DNA from: Linum tenue
Taxonomy: Eukaryota > Streptophyta > Magnoliopsida > Malpighiales > Linaceae
Assembly: GCA_946122785.1 (NCBI GenBank)
Contig: CAMGYJ010000004.1
Location: forward strand, 62,442,679-62,506,678
Length of the DNA stretch: 64,000 nt
Direction: 5' to 3'
In this document: piece by piece, positions 1-12,300 of the stretch
Numbering within the stretch: position 1 is the stretch's first letter
Layout of the letters: each line of letters starts with the position of its first letter
Notes under the pieces: model-generated
Seen by the model: only the letters and a program-made list of their open reading frames with translations
What the model was told of the DNA's origin: nothing
Databases searched by the model: none
Translations under genes and position numbers: made by a program

Positions 1-1859
1 TTGCCCTTTACGCAAGTAATTGCTGAAAGCCGCGGGAAATACAGGAAAATTGGACGGTGCATATGTAGGGTAATATATTCAATCTTGGATCGCTTGTTTC
101 GGCACTTCTTACTCCTTTACTCGACGTGTGGAAGCTGCTCCATGATGCAAAACAACTCCTCTTTTTTTTCTTTTCTTTTGGGTGGAAATTAGGGAATTTA
201 TCTCACTCTTTCTCCTTCGACTTCACATCTATAAGCTGTTGTACTTAGTTAAGAGATTTAGGTTAAGAATTACAAAGCCGGTTAGGAAAGGTATATAGTT
301 ACGAGTTATTATTGTTATAGACTAGGTTGGATCAACTGTGAGTTGGTTTTTTCATATAGTTGGTTCCAAACTTCCAATAATTTGAATAGATGAGTAAACA
401 ATAGATAAAAGGTTAGTCCGTTTGAAAAGGTCGTATATATACTCCAAAATTTTCTTATAAATATGTGAGCACTTTGCTTTTTAAGGGCTTTAAAGTATAA
501 TTTGAAATTATACCATAACGTTAAATGTATAAATTGAAATTGTACTATAAGAGAATTTGATCTTTATGTTGTGGTACAATTTTAAGTTGTAAAGTTGTAC
601 CAAAACATAAATTTACAATTTTAGCTTGAACATAAGGTATAGGTACTACCTAAAATTGTACCGTAACGTTAAAGGTACAGCTTCAAGTTGTATCATAAAG
701 ACAAAAACTAAAACACCAATGCTTTAAAGCATTGTAAAATTCCTCATAATCTGTATCTTCTCAAGTATAGTGAAATTGACTAACTACCACAAATTATATT
801 ATTAAACCACCTAAATTTATATATTCTTTTCTTTCTTACATTGTCATTTTCCCATTCATTTTTTTTTTCTCATTATAAAGACCTCTAATTTATTGCTAGC
901 CCTAAAACCATTTCATTAAATTTTCCTTCTCGTAACTTAATTTTTTTTTTAATAAATTATCTTCACTTAAATTTTAATGGCCGTGATTAATTTTTTCATA
1001 TATCACCACGTCCACGTGTCTCGTGTGACATCCTACTCAAACCCAGCCTAATTGTAGGTATATCCATTCCGGGCCCCGCCAAACATATGGACAAGTCGGG
1101 CAAACCAGATTAAAACGAGAATGATGGGCTTTAGGCCCACCCACCGTTTACAGTAACGGTTTGCATGTCGCTATTGGATAAACATAAGCCCATATAAAAA
1201 GAAGTCTGTTTTCTCTCCGTCATCCAAACGGCGGCCCAGAAGTCAAAGGTCAATTAGTCAAACCGTGTGAAAGCACAGTGCAGTTTTCCTTTTTTTTTTT
1301 TTTTAATACCTTCTGATCGGATCTAGTCGACCGCCCATTTACCTTGGGGGTGCCAAATGGTAACCTCGTACACGTTATGGCTGCCTAGAATCTAGATCTT
1401 ACATTCTTTATCCTTAATTAATGTTTTTTTCTTCTTCTTTTTCCTTAATGCATGGAATGGGGAATCTTCTAGCTTCTCGTTTCCAACTCATTTTCTCTCA
1501 AGGAAGAGATATGCCATTTACCAACCTAGACCAAACTTTGGTTTACTTAGAGGTTAAACAAAAGCAAGATAATGGGTAGATAATATATTCCTAGATTTTG
1601 ACCATATGTTGCCAAGTGTCGAGTAATATGGGGGTGATATTGAGGTTGTACTTATGGGTTAAAGAGAAATGAGCATAGACGCAAAATCTTAAGCACAATT
1701 TGTTCGAAACTTGTACGATTTTCTGTTAAGAAGGTTTGGGAAACAATCAGACTAAGGTATGAGAAAGTTCAGTGGTACAAATTTGCCGGGAAGTCCTATT
1801 GCACTCCTAGGAATAAGACCCTTGATTGACTAATAATTTTTTTATAAAGATTGATTGAT
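1..1859. other. AT-rich intergenic flank, no gene seen
   Basis: No reading frame here carries a motif I recognise. Positions 480-720 contain loosely repeated phrases (for example 'taccataacgttaaa' near 510 and 'taccgtaacgttaaa' near 660), some in inverted orientation, which suggests an old degraded small transposon, but I see no clean ends or target duplication. The GC-richer patch at 1070-1270 could belong to a promoter or an old insertion; nothing in it decides which. Confidence 0.5.
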
Positions 1860-2458
1860 AATTTTCAATAGGATCACAACCCTAAATAAAGTCCAAATTT
1901 GGAATCCCTCTGCTTCAAACACTTGTTCTCACTGTTCCTCAGCTACATAGTCTTAAGAGCCATCTATTCTTTGAATGTGCATTCTCCCAGAACATTATAC
2001 AAGTTGTGTTTCAGTCACAACTTTTAATTGGAGGTAGTTGGGAGGCTTTTCTTTGGAGTTAGCTATTGCAGAATTCTGAGTCAGCAACCCAGCGTCTGAT
2101 CGTGTCAGGCTCCTTTGAATTACAGTGGTAATCGAGTTATGGAGGGAGAGATGTAGAAGGTTATATGCTGGTGAATACCTGGTCGAAACTCAGTTCCTGA
2201 AGAAGCTGCAGAATCTGTTGTCATTACTGCGAAATGGATACCCTCAAATTGGTGTAGTCATTTTAGAGGAAGAGATAAATAGTATAGTTTAAAGAAGTTT
2301 TTGTTGTGATTAGTTGTAAAGTTTGTTTCTCTTATAGATAGTGCCTGAAAGAGGTATGTACTTGTGATAAATGGCGGTGATGTTTGCTTACCAGTTAGAA
2401 TGGTTACTTATAACCATTCTTTCTCGATGAATAAACGAGCTTATTTATCGAAGAAAAA
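1860..2458 (+). mobile_element. Degenerate LINE 3' end (zf-RVT region)
   Basis: Read on the plus strand, positions 1930-2060 give a peptide containing SHLFFECAFSQNI, the signature of the zinc-binding region (zf-RVT) that follows reverse transcriptase in plant L1-type LINEs. The frame is then broken by several stops. The segment ends near 2425-2458 with 'gatgaataaacgagc' and an A-rich run, as expected for a LINE 3' tail. It is 5'-truncated and not able to code for an enzyme. The exact left end and any target duplication were not resolved. Confidence 0.65.
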
Positions 2459-2724
2459 ACTTGCACGATTGTTACATTTTTATTTTTTAGAATAATAAAA
2501 GTTTACATTTTTTAATGTCGTTATTGCACGCATATTAAGGTATAAACTATAAAGGGTTGACTTTTAGTGCCCACATACCACATTGTAGCCCTTCCCAGAG
2601 TACTATAGTAGTGTTTCACTGATGATTTGGCCTAAAGTCAACCAACTCTATATTCCAGTGAAAAGGGCTCAAATGTTTAAGATTGGGCGCAAGTGCGCAA
2701 CCCAATCTGTCCATTCTTAATTTA

Positions 2725-3385
2725 GGCCGGAAGTTTGGTACCGGTATTTGAGATATACCGAATACCGTACCGAATTTGTCTATATTTGGTATTACCGAAT
2801 ATACGTATTATTTTGTGGGATTGGGATTGAGATTGAATTTCAATTGTTATTCGGTATTAGGGATTACGGGATTGGGATCGGTATATACCGAAATACCGAT
2901 CAATACCGAAATATAAGTTAGTGTGTATTTTATCCTCTCAACTAGACTCTCACATTCACTACTAAGCGACCATCAACCACCAAAAGTGTCATTTAATTAT
3001 ACATAGATCATTATATCACTATTTCACACTATTATTAGTCGTCTCTCAACCTCAAATTCGTCAAATTAAAGATTACCAATTACAAGAACTTAAGATGTTA
3101 GCTCTAGGCAACTCAAGACTATTTGCTTAGTTTCTTCGCCCTAAATTAAACAATAAAATTTAATTTATATATTTAATTATTAATTGCAAAGGTAAGTAAT
3201 TATATATTCGATAATACCGATTGGGATACCGAGGTACCGATTGGGATACCGAAATTATTTAGGGATTGGGATTGGGATACCGAAATTATTTAGGGATTGG
3301 GATTGGGATTGATTTTAGGGTGTAATTCGGTATTCGGGATTTCGGTATTTGGTATTGGGATACCGATACCGTACCGATTTTAGGA
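2725..3385. repeat. Element with many TACCGA/TCGGTA subterminal motifs
   Basis: Both ends of this ~660-bp stretch are crowded with TACCGA, ATACCG and their reverse complements (2740-2830, 2870-2915 and 3205-3385), while the centre is plain AT-rich DNA. The right half also repeats 'gggattgggattgggatac'. Dense short motifs in both orientations near both ends resemble the subterminal transposase-binding repeats of hAT or CACTA-type non-autonomous elements. I could not find a convincing target duplication, so the class is open. A 33-bp hairpin (arms AGATTGGG / CCCAATCT) lies just left, at about 2678-2710. Confidence 0.5.
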
Positions 3386-3555
3386 TGAAAGAGGCTGGCG
3401 TTGCACTCAATAGAACTGGATGAATTTGGATTTAGCCATCCCGCTTCAGGGTTTCGCCCCGGCCCAAACAGTCAAGGTCTATTGATCAACGAATCCCAAC
3501 AAGAAGGAAGGCCCACTCAATAAGGCGAAATCAGGATCAGAATGCAAAAGCCAAA

Positions 3556-4430
3556 GGGTTAATACCTTATTTTGGCCCGAACTATGACCATATAATCAAC
3601 TTTGGCCCATGGTTTCATAAATTAACATCCTGACCTCAACTATTCAGCATATAGACTCAATTGGCCCGCCACATAGTTTGACCGTCAATTTGGACGGTCA
3701 ACTCTGTTGACAGTTAGTCAACATGCCATGTCATTCCCTAGTCAGCATAAAAATCATTAAAAAATTCTAATTCAAATTATTTTCCTAATTTTTATTATTT
3801 ATCATTTTCCAATTAACCAAAAAATAAAATTCTAAAAATATAAAATAATTTTTTTGGGATATTTGAAAATGGTAAATTTTATAAATTAACCAAAATTATC
3901 AAATTAAATTTTATTAATTTAAAAATTATGATATAAATTATATATTTTTGGGATGTTTTAAAAATATAAAATAATTTGATAATTTTTGGTTAATTTATAA
4001 AATTTATCATTTTCAAATTATCTAAAAAATAAAAAAAATTAACGAACAAGGGATTGGTCTAGTGGTAATACTACTAGCCTTGAACCTGGAGGTCTCAGGT
4101 TCGAATCCCTTCAGTAGTACCTAATTACAAAAAATAACCTATATCACCCTTATCTAAAAAAAAAATTAATTTATTTTATGTTTTTTATAATTTATTTTTG
4201 GTTAATTTGATAATAAATAATTTTTTTAATGATTTTTAGGCTGACTAGGCAATGACATGGCGTGTTGACTAACGGTCAACGGAGTTGACCGTCCAAATTG
4301 AAGGTCAAACTATGTGTCGGGCCAATTGAGTCTATATGCTGCATAGTTGAGGCCAGGATGTTAATTTCTGAAACCACGGGCCAAAGTTGATTATATGGTC
4401 ATAGTTCGGGCCAAAATAAGGTATTAACCC
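3556..4430. mobile_element. Mutator-like non-autonomous element (long-TIR MITE)
   Basis: The first and last ~220 bp are inverted copies of each other, beginning GGGTTAATACCTTATTTTGG, with only scattered mismatches; weaker pairing continues for about 100 bp inwards. The element is flanked by a perfect 9-bp direct repeat, AAAGCCAAA, at 3547-3555 and 4431-4439. Long terminal inverted repeats plus a 9-bp target duplication are the signature of Mutator-like elements. The interior is AT-rich, has a further internal palindrome (about 3875-4020) and no coding capacity, so transposition would need a transposase from elsewhere. Near-identical arms and a perfect target duplication suggest a fairly recent insertion. 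Confidence 0.9.
4032..4168 (+). repeat. tRNA-derived SINE-like insert inside the MITE
   Basis: An A-box-like sequence (TGGTCTAGTGGTAA, about 4055-4068) is followed by a perfect B box (GGTTCGAATCC, 4098-4108) at the spacing of a tRNA gene, and the unit ends in an A-rich tail. It is not a usable tRNA: the acceptor arms do not pair properly. A-rich 'aaaaaaattaa' lies on both sides and could be the target duplication, though in such AT-rich DNA this is weak. The insert breaks the internal symmetry of the surrounding element, so it landed after the element formed. Confidence 0.6.
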
Positions 4431-4824
4431 AAAGCCAAATGCATAAAGAGCCAATTCCTAAACAACATGCCAACCAGCACACAGCAATAAGAATGCGCCC
4501 ATGCCCACCCAAACCTGCAACTGCAAGTCACCATCTTGAAGAATCGGATATGAAAGTTTCGAAGTAGGGTTCCATGACGAACTAGATTCGCAGGTCACTT
4601 AGAACACTCGAACACCAGATAAACCACATTTGTAAGACGAAGAGAGGTGGATATAGAGACACAACAACAGCTTACGAAATGAGTCCACATACATTCATTC
4701 CCAGTATGCTCCAGACTGATCCAGGAGGGGAATATATGGTGCATGGTAGATATCGTGGATCTTCGAAGCATACATTGCGTTTATTATCGTGTAGTCTAAT
4801 AATGGTCTGATGTGCATCGTTCAT

Positions 4825-6142
4825 TCATTCAGTCTTCTTATTCATCTTCAGCTTGGCTTGTACGTCTCCACTATAAGGGGTCACAGGGTAGGCATACTGC
4901 TGGAGAACTGCGAATACAACCATTTCCAAACAGACAAGGATGTTCTGGAAAGCTTCTTCCAAATACTCTACGTCCAACCAGTAGTGATGGGATTTGATGA
5001 TCCCCATGGAAACTAGCGCGTCAAGCACTATACTCTGCAGATTCTCAAAAAGTGGGGCTTGTGAATAAACGAGAGAAAACCGAGCAGGGGATAAAGTGGG
5101 TGGGAAGGGGAGCTTAATTGAGTTCTATGAAGTTGAAGATAGAAAGCAGTAACCAGTTAGTTATAGGGTTGTTTTGGAATTGGAAGGGAGTGAGATATAT
5201 TACCTGCCAGAAGCAAAAGAAGACGATCCCCTTGATGCACAAGAACTTTGCAAGTGGACTATGAGGTGCCAACTCCTTTGCGAAGACGTGGTAGAAGAGT
5301 ACCAAGGAATACAGTGCCAGAGAAACAGAGACATTAAGGATTATGGTGAACGTCCAACTCAACCATGAAGGGTATATCTGGAGAGCTCGCAGCGTTATCA
5401 TCAGGATGGAACATATTGGGCGGAGGATGACAAACTGCCAGGTCCAGTGCTTGATGAGCTTCAAATTTCGGTGGTCAAGCCGCACAGTCTTAGGCTGCAT
5501 CACATACACAATCAAAATGTTGTGAGAATGAAGGAACAAAATGGCAAATGGTAAAGCACACATGGTTGATACAATCAGCAGTCCGATATAATATATTCCA
5601 CATCTGGTTTATGATTCATTGAAGTACTGGGCAAGAAGAGATGGCTTAGCACACCTGGAAAAGTGTCATTGGGAAAGAATGGTGAATCTCTCTCCCTTTG
5701 ATTCCATCCGGGACAATATTCTTGCTGATGGATATGTTGAGGTAACTATACATCAAAGCCAAGAACTTGGCGATCACCTGAAATGCAAAAAGTTGGAGCG
5801 AAAAAGCTGGTCAACAACACAAAGAGAGAACAAGAGGTGAGAAACACCATATCTAAACCAGCAGCATCAGTAACTCACCAAAGCTTCATAACATTCCTTG
5901 ATTGATTCTAGAAACATGAAGAAAGCTTCACTTCCACGGATATCCAACAACCCCACGAACGACACAATAGCGTATATAGGAGCCATGAGAAGGATAATGA
6001 TTATGGCTTTCTGCTCTTTAGGGTTCTTCCAGTAGAAGAGATGCTGCGATACAAGCTGCACCGTGAAATGCATCGTGAGCATCACACTCAGCCCTGAACC
6101 CATCACGGTCAACTGACCGCGACTAAACTTCGAAATATCCAT
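4825..6142 (-). CDS. LAZ1-homologue, DUF300/OST-alpha family membrane protein
   Basis: Four exons on the minus strand (6142-5879, 5777-5655, 5494-5204, 5034-4825) join in phase 0 at every junction and give 295 residues, the usual size of the short plant members. The family (Pfam Solute_trans_a, TMEM184/LAZ1/OST-alpha) has about seven membrane segments; related LAZ1 proteins of Arabidopsis act at vacuolar and endosomal membranes and influence cell death. Seen here: the conserved QHLFYWKNPKEQK near residue 35-47, IKHWTWQFVILRP in exon 3, and FYHVFAKELAPHSPLAKFLC late in exon 3. The start MDISKFSRGQ was chosen because the family begins there; an in-frame ATG at 6211 is preceded by a splice-acceptor-like TTTTGGCAG and the 5' leader may be spliced. 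No disabling change is seen. The substrate is unknown. Confidence 0.9.
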
Positions 6143-9100
6143 TGTGTAGTAGAAGCAGCTAATCAACAACCAGACCTGCCAAAATGAACAATAACTCAGT
6201 TCCCAGTTCATGGGATTGAAAACCCCAACTCACCAAACACTTCCAAAATCATCAATTCCACCGAAAGAAAACTCCAGTTCCATGGTAAAACCACCAGTAT
6301 CCAATACACAGTTCCCGTGATTTCTCCGCCGATGAATTAGCACTGCAAAAACCCTAGCAAATCCAATTCGTATGCTGAAATCGACGGCAAACGCCAGAAA
6401 AGGGGATAAGCGCATTTTATTCAGCTGACTTGGCATTTGAAAGCTCGAGAACTTGTTCTACTTGCTCTAATGCTCTATAGTCTATCCTTAGGTGTCAACT
6501 TAACAAACTGAATCCCTAACTTCATCGCAGGTTGAACTACGGATTCCAGCTAGCACAAATTATGGTGGGACGAACCCCAGGGATGACACGATCAACAATC
6601 AACGACGATGTGATAGAGACGGAAAACATTACCGGTTAGCGAACGGCGACGGATCCAGCGCGCAGAGAAACCGGGATGAAAAATCTTCCTTCTCCGAGAT
6701 TGGTAATGGAGCTCTTCGTCTTCCTTCTTCTTCGTTCAGTAGAGTGCTATGACTCTATGAGAAGGATTTCCGCTCTTTCTGCTATTTACGTCTGCTGTCG
6801 GGATCTGAAGAGCTGTGGGAAAACGGAAAACACGGGGTGGACGTATGGAGTCCTGACAGGTAAATATGGCCCACCTTGAAAGGATATGTTCTTTTGGGAA
6901 ATTTTGTTGAAAAAAAAGCTATTTTGATAAAAACTTCAATTCATCGAATAATTTAATCAAGTCTATCATGTTATGACTTGTTTAATGATTTTTACATGTC
7001 CATATGGATGGACCTATTCCGGTTCATGTTCTATAATAAATTATCCGAACTGTGGACCCAACTTGTTAAAGTATGGCCAGATACATAGTCAGAATTTCGT
7101 TCAATGTGGTACATTAAAAAAGATAACGTAAAATAAATTTTGAACAATAACCTATTATGAAGTTTCACGTTTCATATTTATCTAATTATTTTAAAATTAC
7201 ATAATTATTCAAAGTATTAAGATTGGCTCTTAATGTTATCTCACCGTATAATCATTCACAATTTCGTTTCACTCTATTAGACTGGTCAACTATCCCATTC
7301 CAAAAAATATTCTGCTAACATGTGTATTGACAACAGGTAGTAGCAAACTAAACCTAATTTCAGAAGCACATCCATTGACGGGAACCAATTTTCTCTTCCG
7401 ATTATCGTTTTCATAGAATGTTATTTATTTTCTCTAGTAATATGCACATCAAACCCATCTTGATAAACTGTTAATGTGGATAATAGTATATATGTTTAAT
7501 TAATTTATATAAACGATCGTGGTTGGATACTAAAATTTGTCAATTAACAATGAGATTTATGATTTTTTTGTTTATTATTGATACATTTATACTAATAACT
7601 TTTGGTGGTTTCTCCAAATCAAAGGGGTGTCACGGAAGCCCTTTGTAAGGGGCTAGCTCCGCTCCTAAGTAGGGCTATTGAGACACCCGTCTCGACCTGT
7701 CCCATTGTTATTCCAAGTCCTCACTGCACTTTGTGACTTGTCGTAAACAAGTTCTCACAAGACATTTGTCAGCACTATAGTCAGATTGAATAATAGCGAC
7801 ACGATGTTTGTAAGAATTTCTCTCAGTAATTTAAATCAAATTATTTTGAATTTTAAATATGAAGTTTAAGCAATTATCCTTAGAGAAACATGACACAAAA
7901 AGTCCCTAGCTTTGTATTATTCATGGCAGTTGGCACGTGTACCGATAGATGTTCTTTTTCTCGTGCATAAATGGTTATGGAGTAAGGTCCTACTAGTGAT
8001 AACTCACAATAATAATTCACATTAATGGTCAAGCTGCCTCTTCTATTTATTTGTAGTAGGTAAGATTTTGGATACGTGTGTCACTTATTGCAAATTAGTA
8101 CTAACCATGTCGACAATGGATGATGGATGTGGTGATGGGTCTCTTTACGTTTTGTCAAAACTGCAATAGTGTTAAAACATGTCGACATGGGACATTCTTG
8201 GTGGGGTACTGAATGCAAAATAATCGGTGTTGGTGAAATTATACCGTATGGTTCAAAAAGACGTGTTTAATCTTATGTTTACGTGTGTTTAGGTATTAGA
8301 CAACGAAAAAATGCCTCGCCTTTGAATTTCAAAGTAAATTATATAACGGCAACACGTAGACGAAGTAATGCGACACTAGGTGTGTCCTAGACATAATTAG
8401 ATGGAATTAGGTAGTCAATATTATGGGGGTAATATCATCTACAAATTAAATATTCTTATATCAATATTTTTTATAGTTCAAGAACTTTGTGAGCTGTTAA
8501 GCTATGATTCCATTCACTTATGAGTTATTGAGCTATGATTCTATCTACTTTTGAACTAATTTTCTTATTGTTAAGTGGCAAATAAGTTACTAATTATTTT
8601 TTTCCCAACGCCTAGGCAAGCTAGGTGTTAGGCGAGACCCCAACGCCCGCGAAAGGCCCAATGCCTTCTTGAACCTTACTACCAGCTATCCGATTGGAAA
8701 AACTTTCTAATGGTGTGAAAAGTTAAATAACGATTAAACCAAAATTTAATCACAAAATATCTTTATCATTAACTTTTTTTGTACAACTTTTGATACGTTA
8801 TAACAAACGTGGCAAGACTGGGTTGCTATTTACCCTAGCGGGTCCATTAATGAAATGATATTCGCAATTTGGCCCAATTCTCTGGCCATTTCTTATGATT
8901 CTTAGGGATAGGCCCATCAGACTGAGCCCAATGTTTATAGAAATAAAGTTCTTCAATTGGGCCCTCAGTCCAGTTTCTCTAATCCCCACGTTTTTCATAA
9001 GACAGTTTATTAAAAATAATCGTCATTTTAATATCTCATTACGCTATCTTGAACAGTTCGCCCGTGAACGAAGAAAGACATCTTCCCGCTTCACCGTCTT

Positions 9101-9392
9101 ATGCTGCGTACTGTTCTAATTCCTATCCATTGATTGGGGAAAAGATTAGAAAACCAATCGTTTTCCATGGCACAAGATGGCCCCAACCCTAAACCCTCCA
9201 TTACAGAACAAGCACAAAGCTCTGGCGGATGCGCCATTCTGGTTTTTGTCGCCATCGATCACCACAAGCGAAATTCCAATTGTTTCTTCGCCCACATTCT
9301 GTAGGAGCGCTACTACATATCCTCCACTGCCAACGAGTGAGAATTCCCATTTTCATTCCATTGGTTCATTGTTTCTACTTTGTCACTGTCAT
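6143..9392. other. Intergenic spacer between divergent genes, with 5' leaders
   Basis: The left part (6143 to about 6680) should hold the promoter and leader of the LAZ1-like gene, and 9119-9392 the leader of the beta-galactosidase. Between them the DNA is AT-rich with short open frames only (for example 6676-6879), none with a recognised motif. A short patch at 8600-8670 ('cgcctaggcaagctaggtgttaggcgag') looks like a transposon remnant. No RNA gene was found. Confidence 0.5.
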
Positions 9393-12300
9393 ATGGCCAG
9401 GGGATTTAATCGTTTGGCAATTGTGTTGCTCTGTGTTCTAATTTGTGAATGCAGTTGGTTTGAGGAAGGAAGGTGTTCTACTGTGAGTTATGATCATCGA
9501 GCTCTGGTTATTGATGGGAAGAGAAGGGTTTTGCTCTCTGGCTCCGTTCATTATCCTAGAACTACACCTGAGGTATATATGCTCTTTAAGACTTCCAGAA
9601 TCCTTCATTTAGTTTGTTGTAGCTGAGGTAACTTGTTTGTTCCAGTAACTTGAGTCGTTGGTAGATGTTTGTGACTTGATGTTATGCTAGCCAAATTTTC
9701 ACTTGCTTACTTCAACGGAAGTCTAGCTTAAAGTTGGGTCTTAGTACATTAGTTGATATTGTGAGTTAGCCATGGTCAAGCACAATACATTTGGATCATG
9801 GTTCTTGTAAAGTTAAAATGCTAGGAGTGGAACGAGAATTCATGGCAATGCCGAATTATTCATAGATTGTTTGAATTCGAGAATTTGAACTTAGATGGGT
9901 TAGTTTTGGTGATCCAAACTTGAGCACTATGGCCAACACCTGAGTTTTATGTTTGGTAAAAAATTGTTTTGGTTTATTTTGTTTTCTTGATACTAAAAGA
10001 TGATTCTATATTGGATTTGAATTGTTTGTGTGTTTCAGATGTGGCCAGAGATTATTAGACTGTCGAAGGAAGGAGGGTTGGACGTGATTGAAACTTACGT
10101 GTTTTGGAACAATCATGAGCCTGAGAGAGGGCAGGTAATTAAAATTCACTGTCCAATCTGCAATAGGGGATTTCTTTTTTTACTACCTAGTTAGGACTTC
10201 CGAGCTTTCAGTTTCAGTCTCTTTGGTCATGCTGCGATCAATGCCATTTGCTTACACAACTTTTTTTTCTTGTTCTTTGTGGTAGTACTACTTTGAAGGC
10301 AGATTTGACTTGGTGAAGTTTGTCAAAACAGTTCAGGAAGCTGGTCTTCTGGTTCATTTGCGGATCGGTCCTTATGCTTGTGCTGAATGGAACTATGGGT
10401 GTGTGTTCAAGTCATACTTATTGCCTTTCTGCATTTCATCTTCTTTCTTGATTTCATATGATCTTGGTTTGTAATCCAGTTTCCAACTCGGGTTTGGACG
10501 CGGTTCATATTTATTCATGACAGAGATTACAAGATAATATGTAATTCTAGCTTCCTGTGCCGTCCATCTTCTCTAGTCCATCCTGTGCCTTTATAATCTC
10601 TGTTGAAAAACCCTGAAACCACCATAAAGAAAACAACCGCTTACTTAAAATTATATGAGATATCTTGTGTACTTCGTATAAGTTTACCTCACTTTTTATT
10701 TATTCTAACAGAGGATTTCCAATGTGGTTGCATTTCCTTCCTGGGATTCAGTTCCGTACCAATAATGCAATATTCAAGGTACTTACTGCTCATGAACATT
10801 GTCTGGACTGTGTATATGAAGTTCTCTGCTTTTTGGTTTCTTCTACCATATAGCAATGCCCACTTACTTTGTCGGCATTGCAGAATGAGATGAAGCGGTT
10901 TCTTGCAAAAGTTGTGAACCTGATGAAGGAGGAGCGTCTCTTTGCCTCACAAGGCGGTCCGATCATTCTTGCCCAGGTGAATTGATGCATTTAGAATGAG
11001 ATGCTGTGCATTTCTGATCATAAATTCATAATACTCAATATATTGGCTTTATTCCTATGATTAATATGGCGAAACAGGTTGAGAATGAATATGGGAACGT
11101 GGAGTCATCATATGGGCAACCTGGGGAGTTGTATGTTCAATGGGCTGCAAAAACTGCTGTCAGTTTGAACACCACTGTTCCTTGGGTGATGTGCGCACAA
11201 GGCGATGCTCCAGATCCAATAGTATGGCTATCTTTTTATTACTTTATGTCTTTATCCATTATGTTCTACACCAGTTCACCAAACTAAATGGTTTGTGATG
11301 CCTTTCTCTCAATCTCAGATGCGTGGTTAGTTTTGTATAATGAGAATTTCCATGCAGATAAACACATGCAATGGGTTTTACTGTGATCAGTTCACTCCAA
11401 ATTCTCCTTCCAAGCCTAAAATGTGGACAGAGAACTATAGTGGATGGTAACTATTATCACCTGTTTACCCTGAAATTGCATATTGTGGTTTAGAAATCTG
11501 ATCTCCTAGTGGTGAAATTTGGCCTGGTAGGTTTCTTTCATTTGGTTACCCCATCCCATACCGACCTGTCGAGGACTTGGCTTTCTCTGTTGCTCGGTTT
11601 TTCGAATATGGTGGCACATTTCAAAACTATTATATGGTAAGAGATGCCTTCTGATCACTCGATATGTTGGTTAATGGAACAACTTGCATCATCTGGTTCC
11701 TTTCAATGTTCTCAATTGTGTTATATGTAGTACAGTATTTTGGTGGAACAAACTTTGGGCGAACAGCTGGAGGCCCTCTGGTCGCAACAAGCTATGACTA
11801 CGATGCACCAATTGATGAATATGGTAAGACTAAGAACTCACACTTTTCATTACAAGTCACTTACCTTAAATTGGGTTTTGGATGAGAGATTGTAAAAATA
11901 GGCGGATTCTTGATATGATGCATTTGAAATAAGTATATTGTTAGAATAGATTGCTGGATGAAATATTTGTAGTCTTTAAATATTTCAATCTGTCCATTCA
12001 TAACCACTTTTTGCTCCTCCAAAGTGATAGTCGTTAACAACCCTCAATGACAGTGATTGCAGTGCACTATCTCTTATCCAGACAACCTCTAAAAATACTT
12101 TTTTGTTTAATTTTACTGATGGATAACGTTTTGAGCCTTTTTCTGGGTGGTGAAAAATTCTGATGCAGGTTTTATTAGACAACCAAAGTGGGGCCATCTC
12201 CGAGACCTGCACAAAGCGATAAAGCTATGTGAGGAATATCTCATAAGCTCAGACCCAACACTTGAGAAACTAGGCCGAAACTTAGAGGTTTCTTCTCTTC

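Noticed and set aside
4051..4120. tRNA gene at 4.05 kb
   Set aside because: A and B boxes are good but the acceptor and anticodon arms do not pair; an A-rich tail and location inside a MITE fit a tRNA-derived repeat.
6676..6879. Small secreted protein at 6.7 kb
   Set aside because: The frame lies in the presumed promoter of the LAZ1-like gene, has no known motif, and its hydrophobic start is not backed by a leader or conservation I can see.
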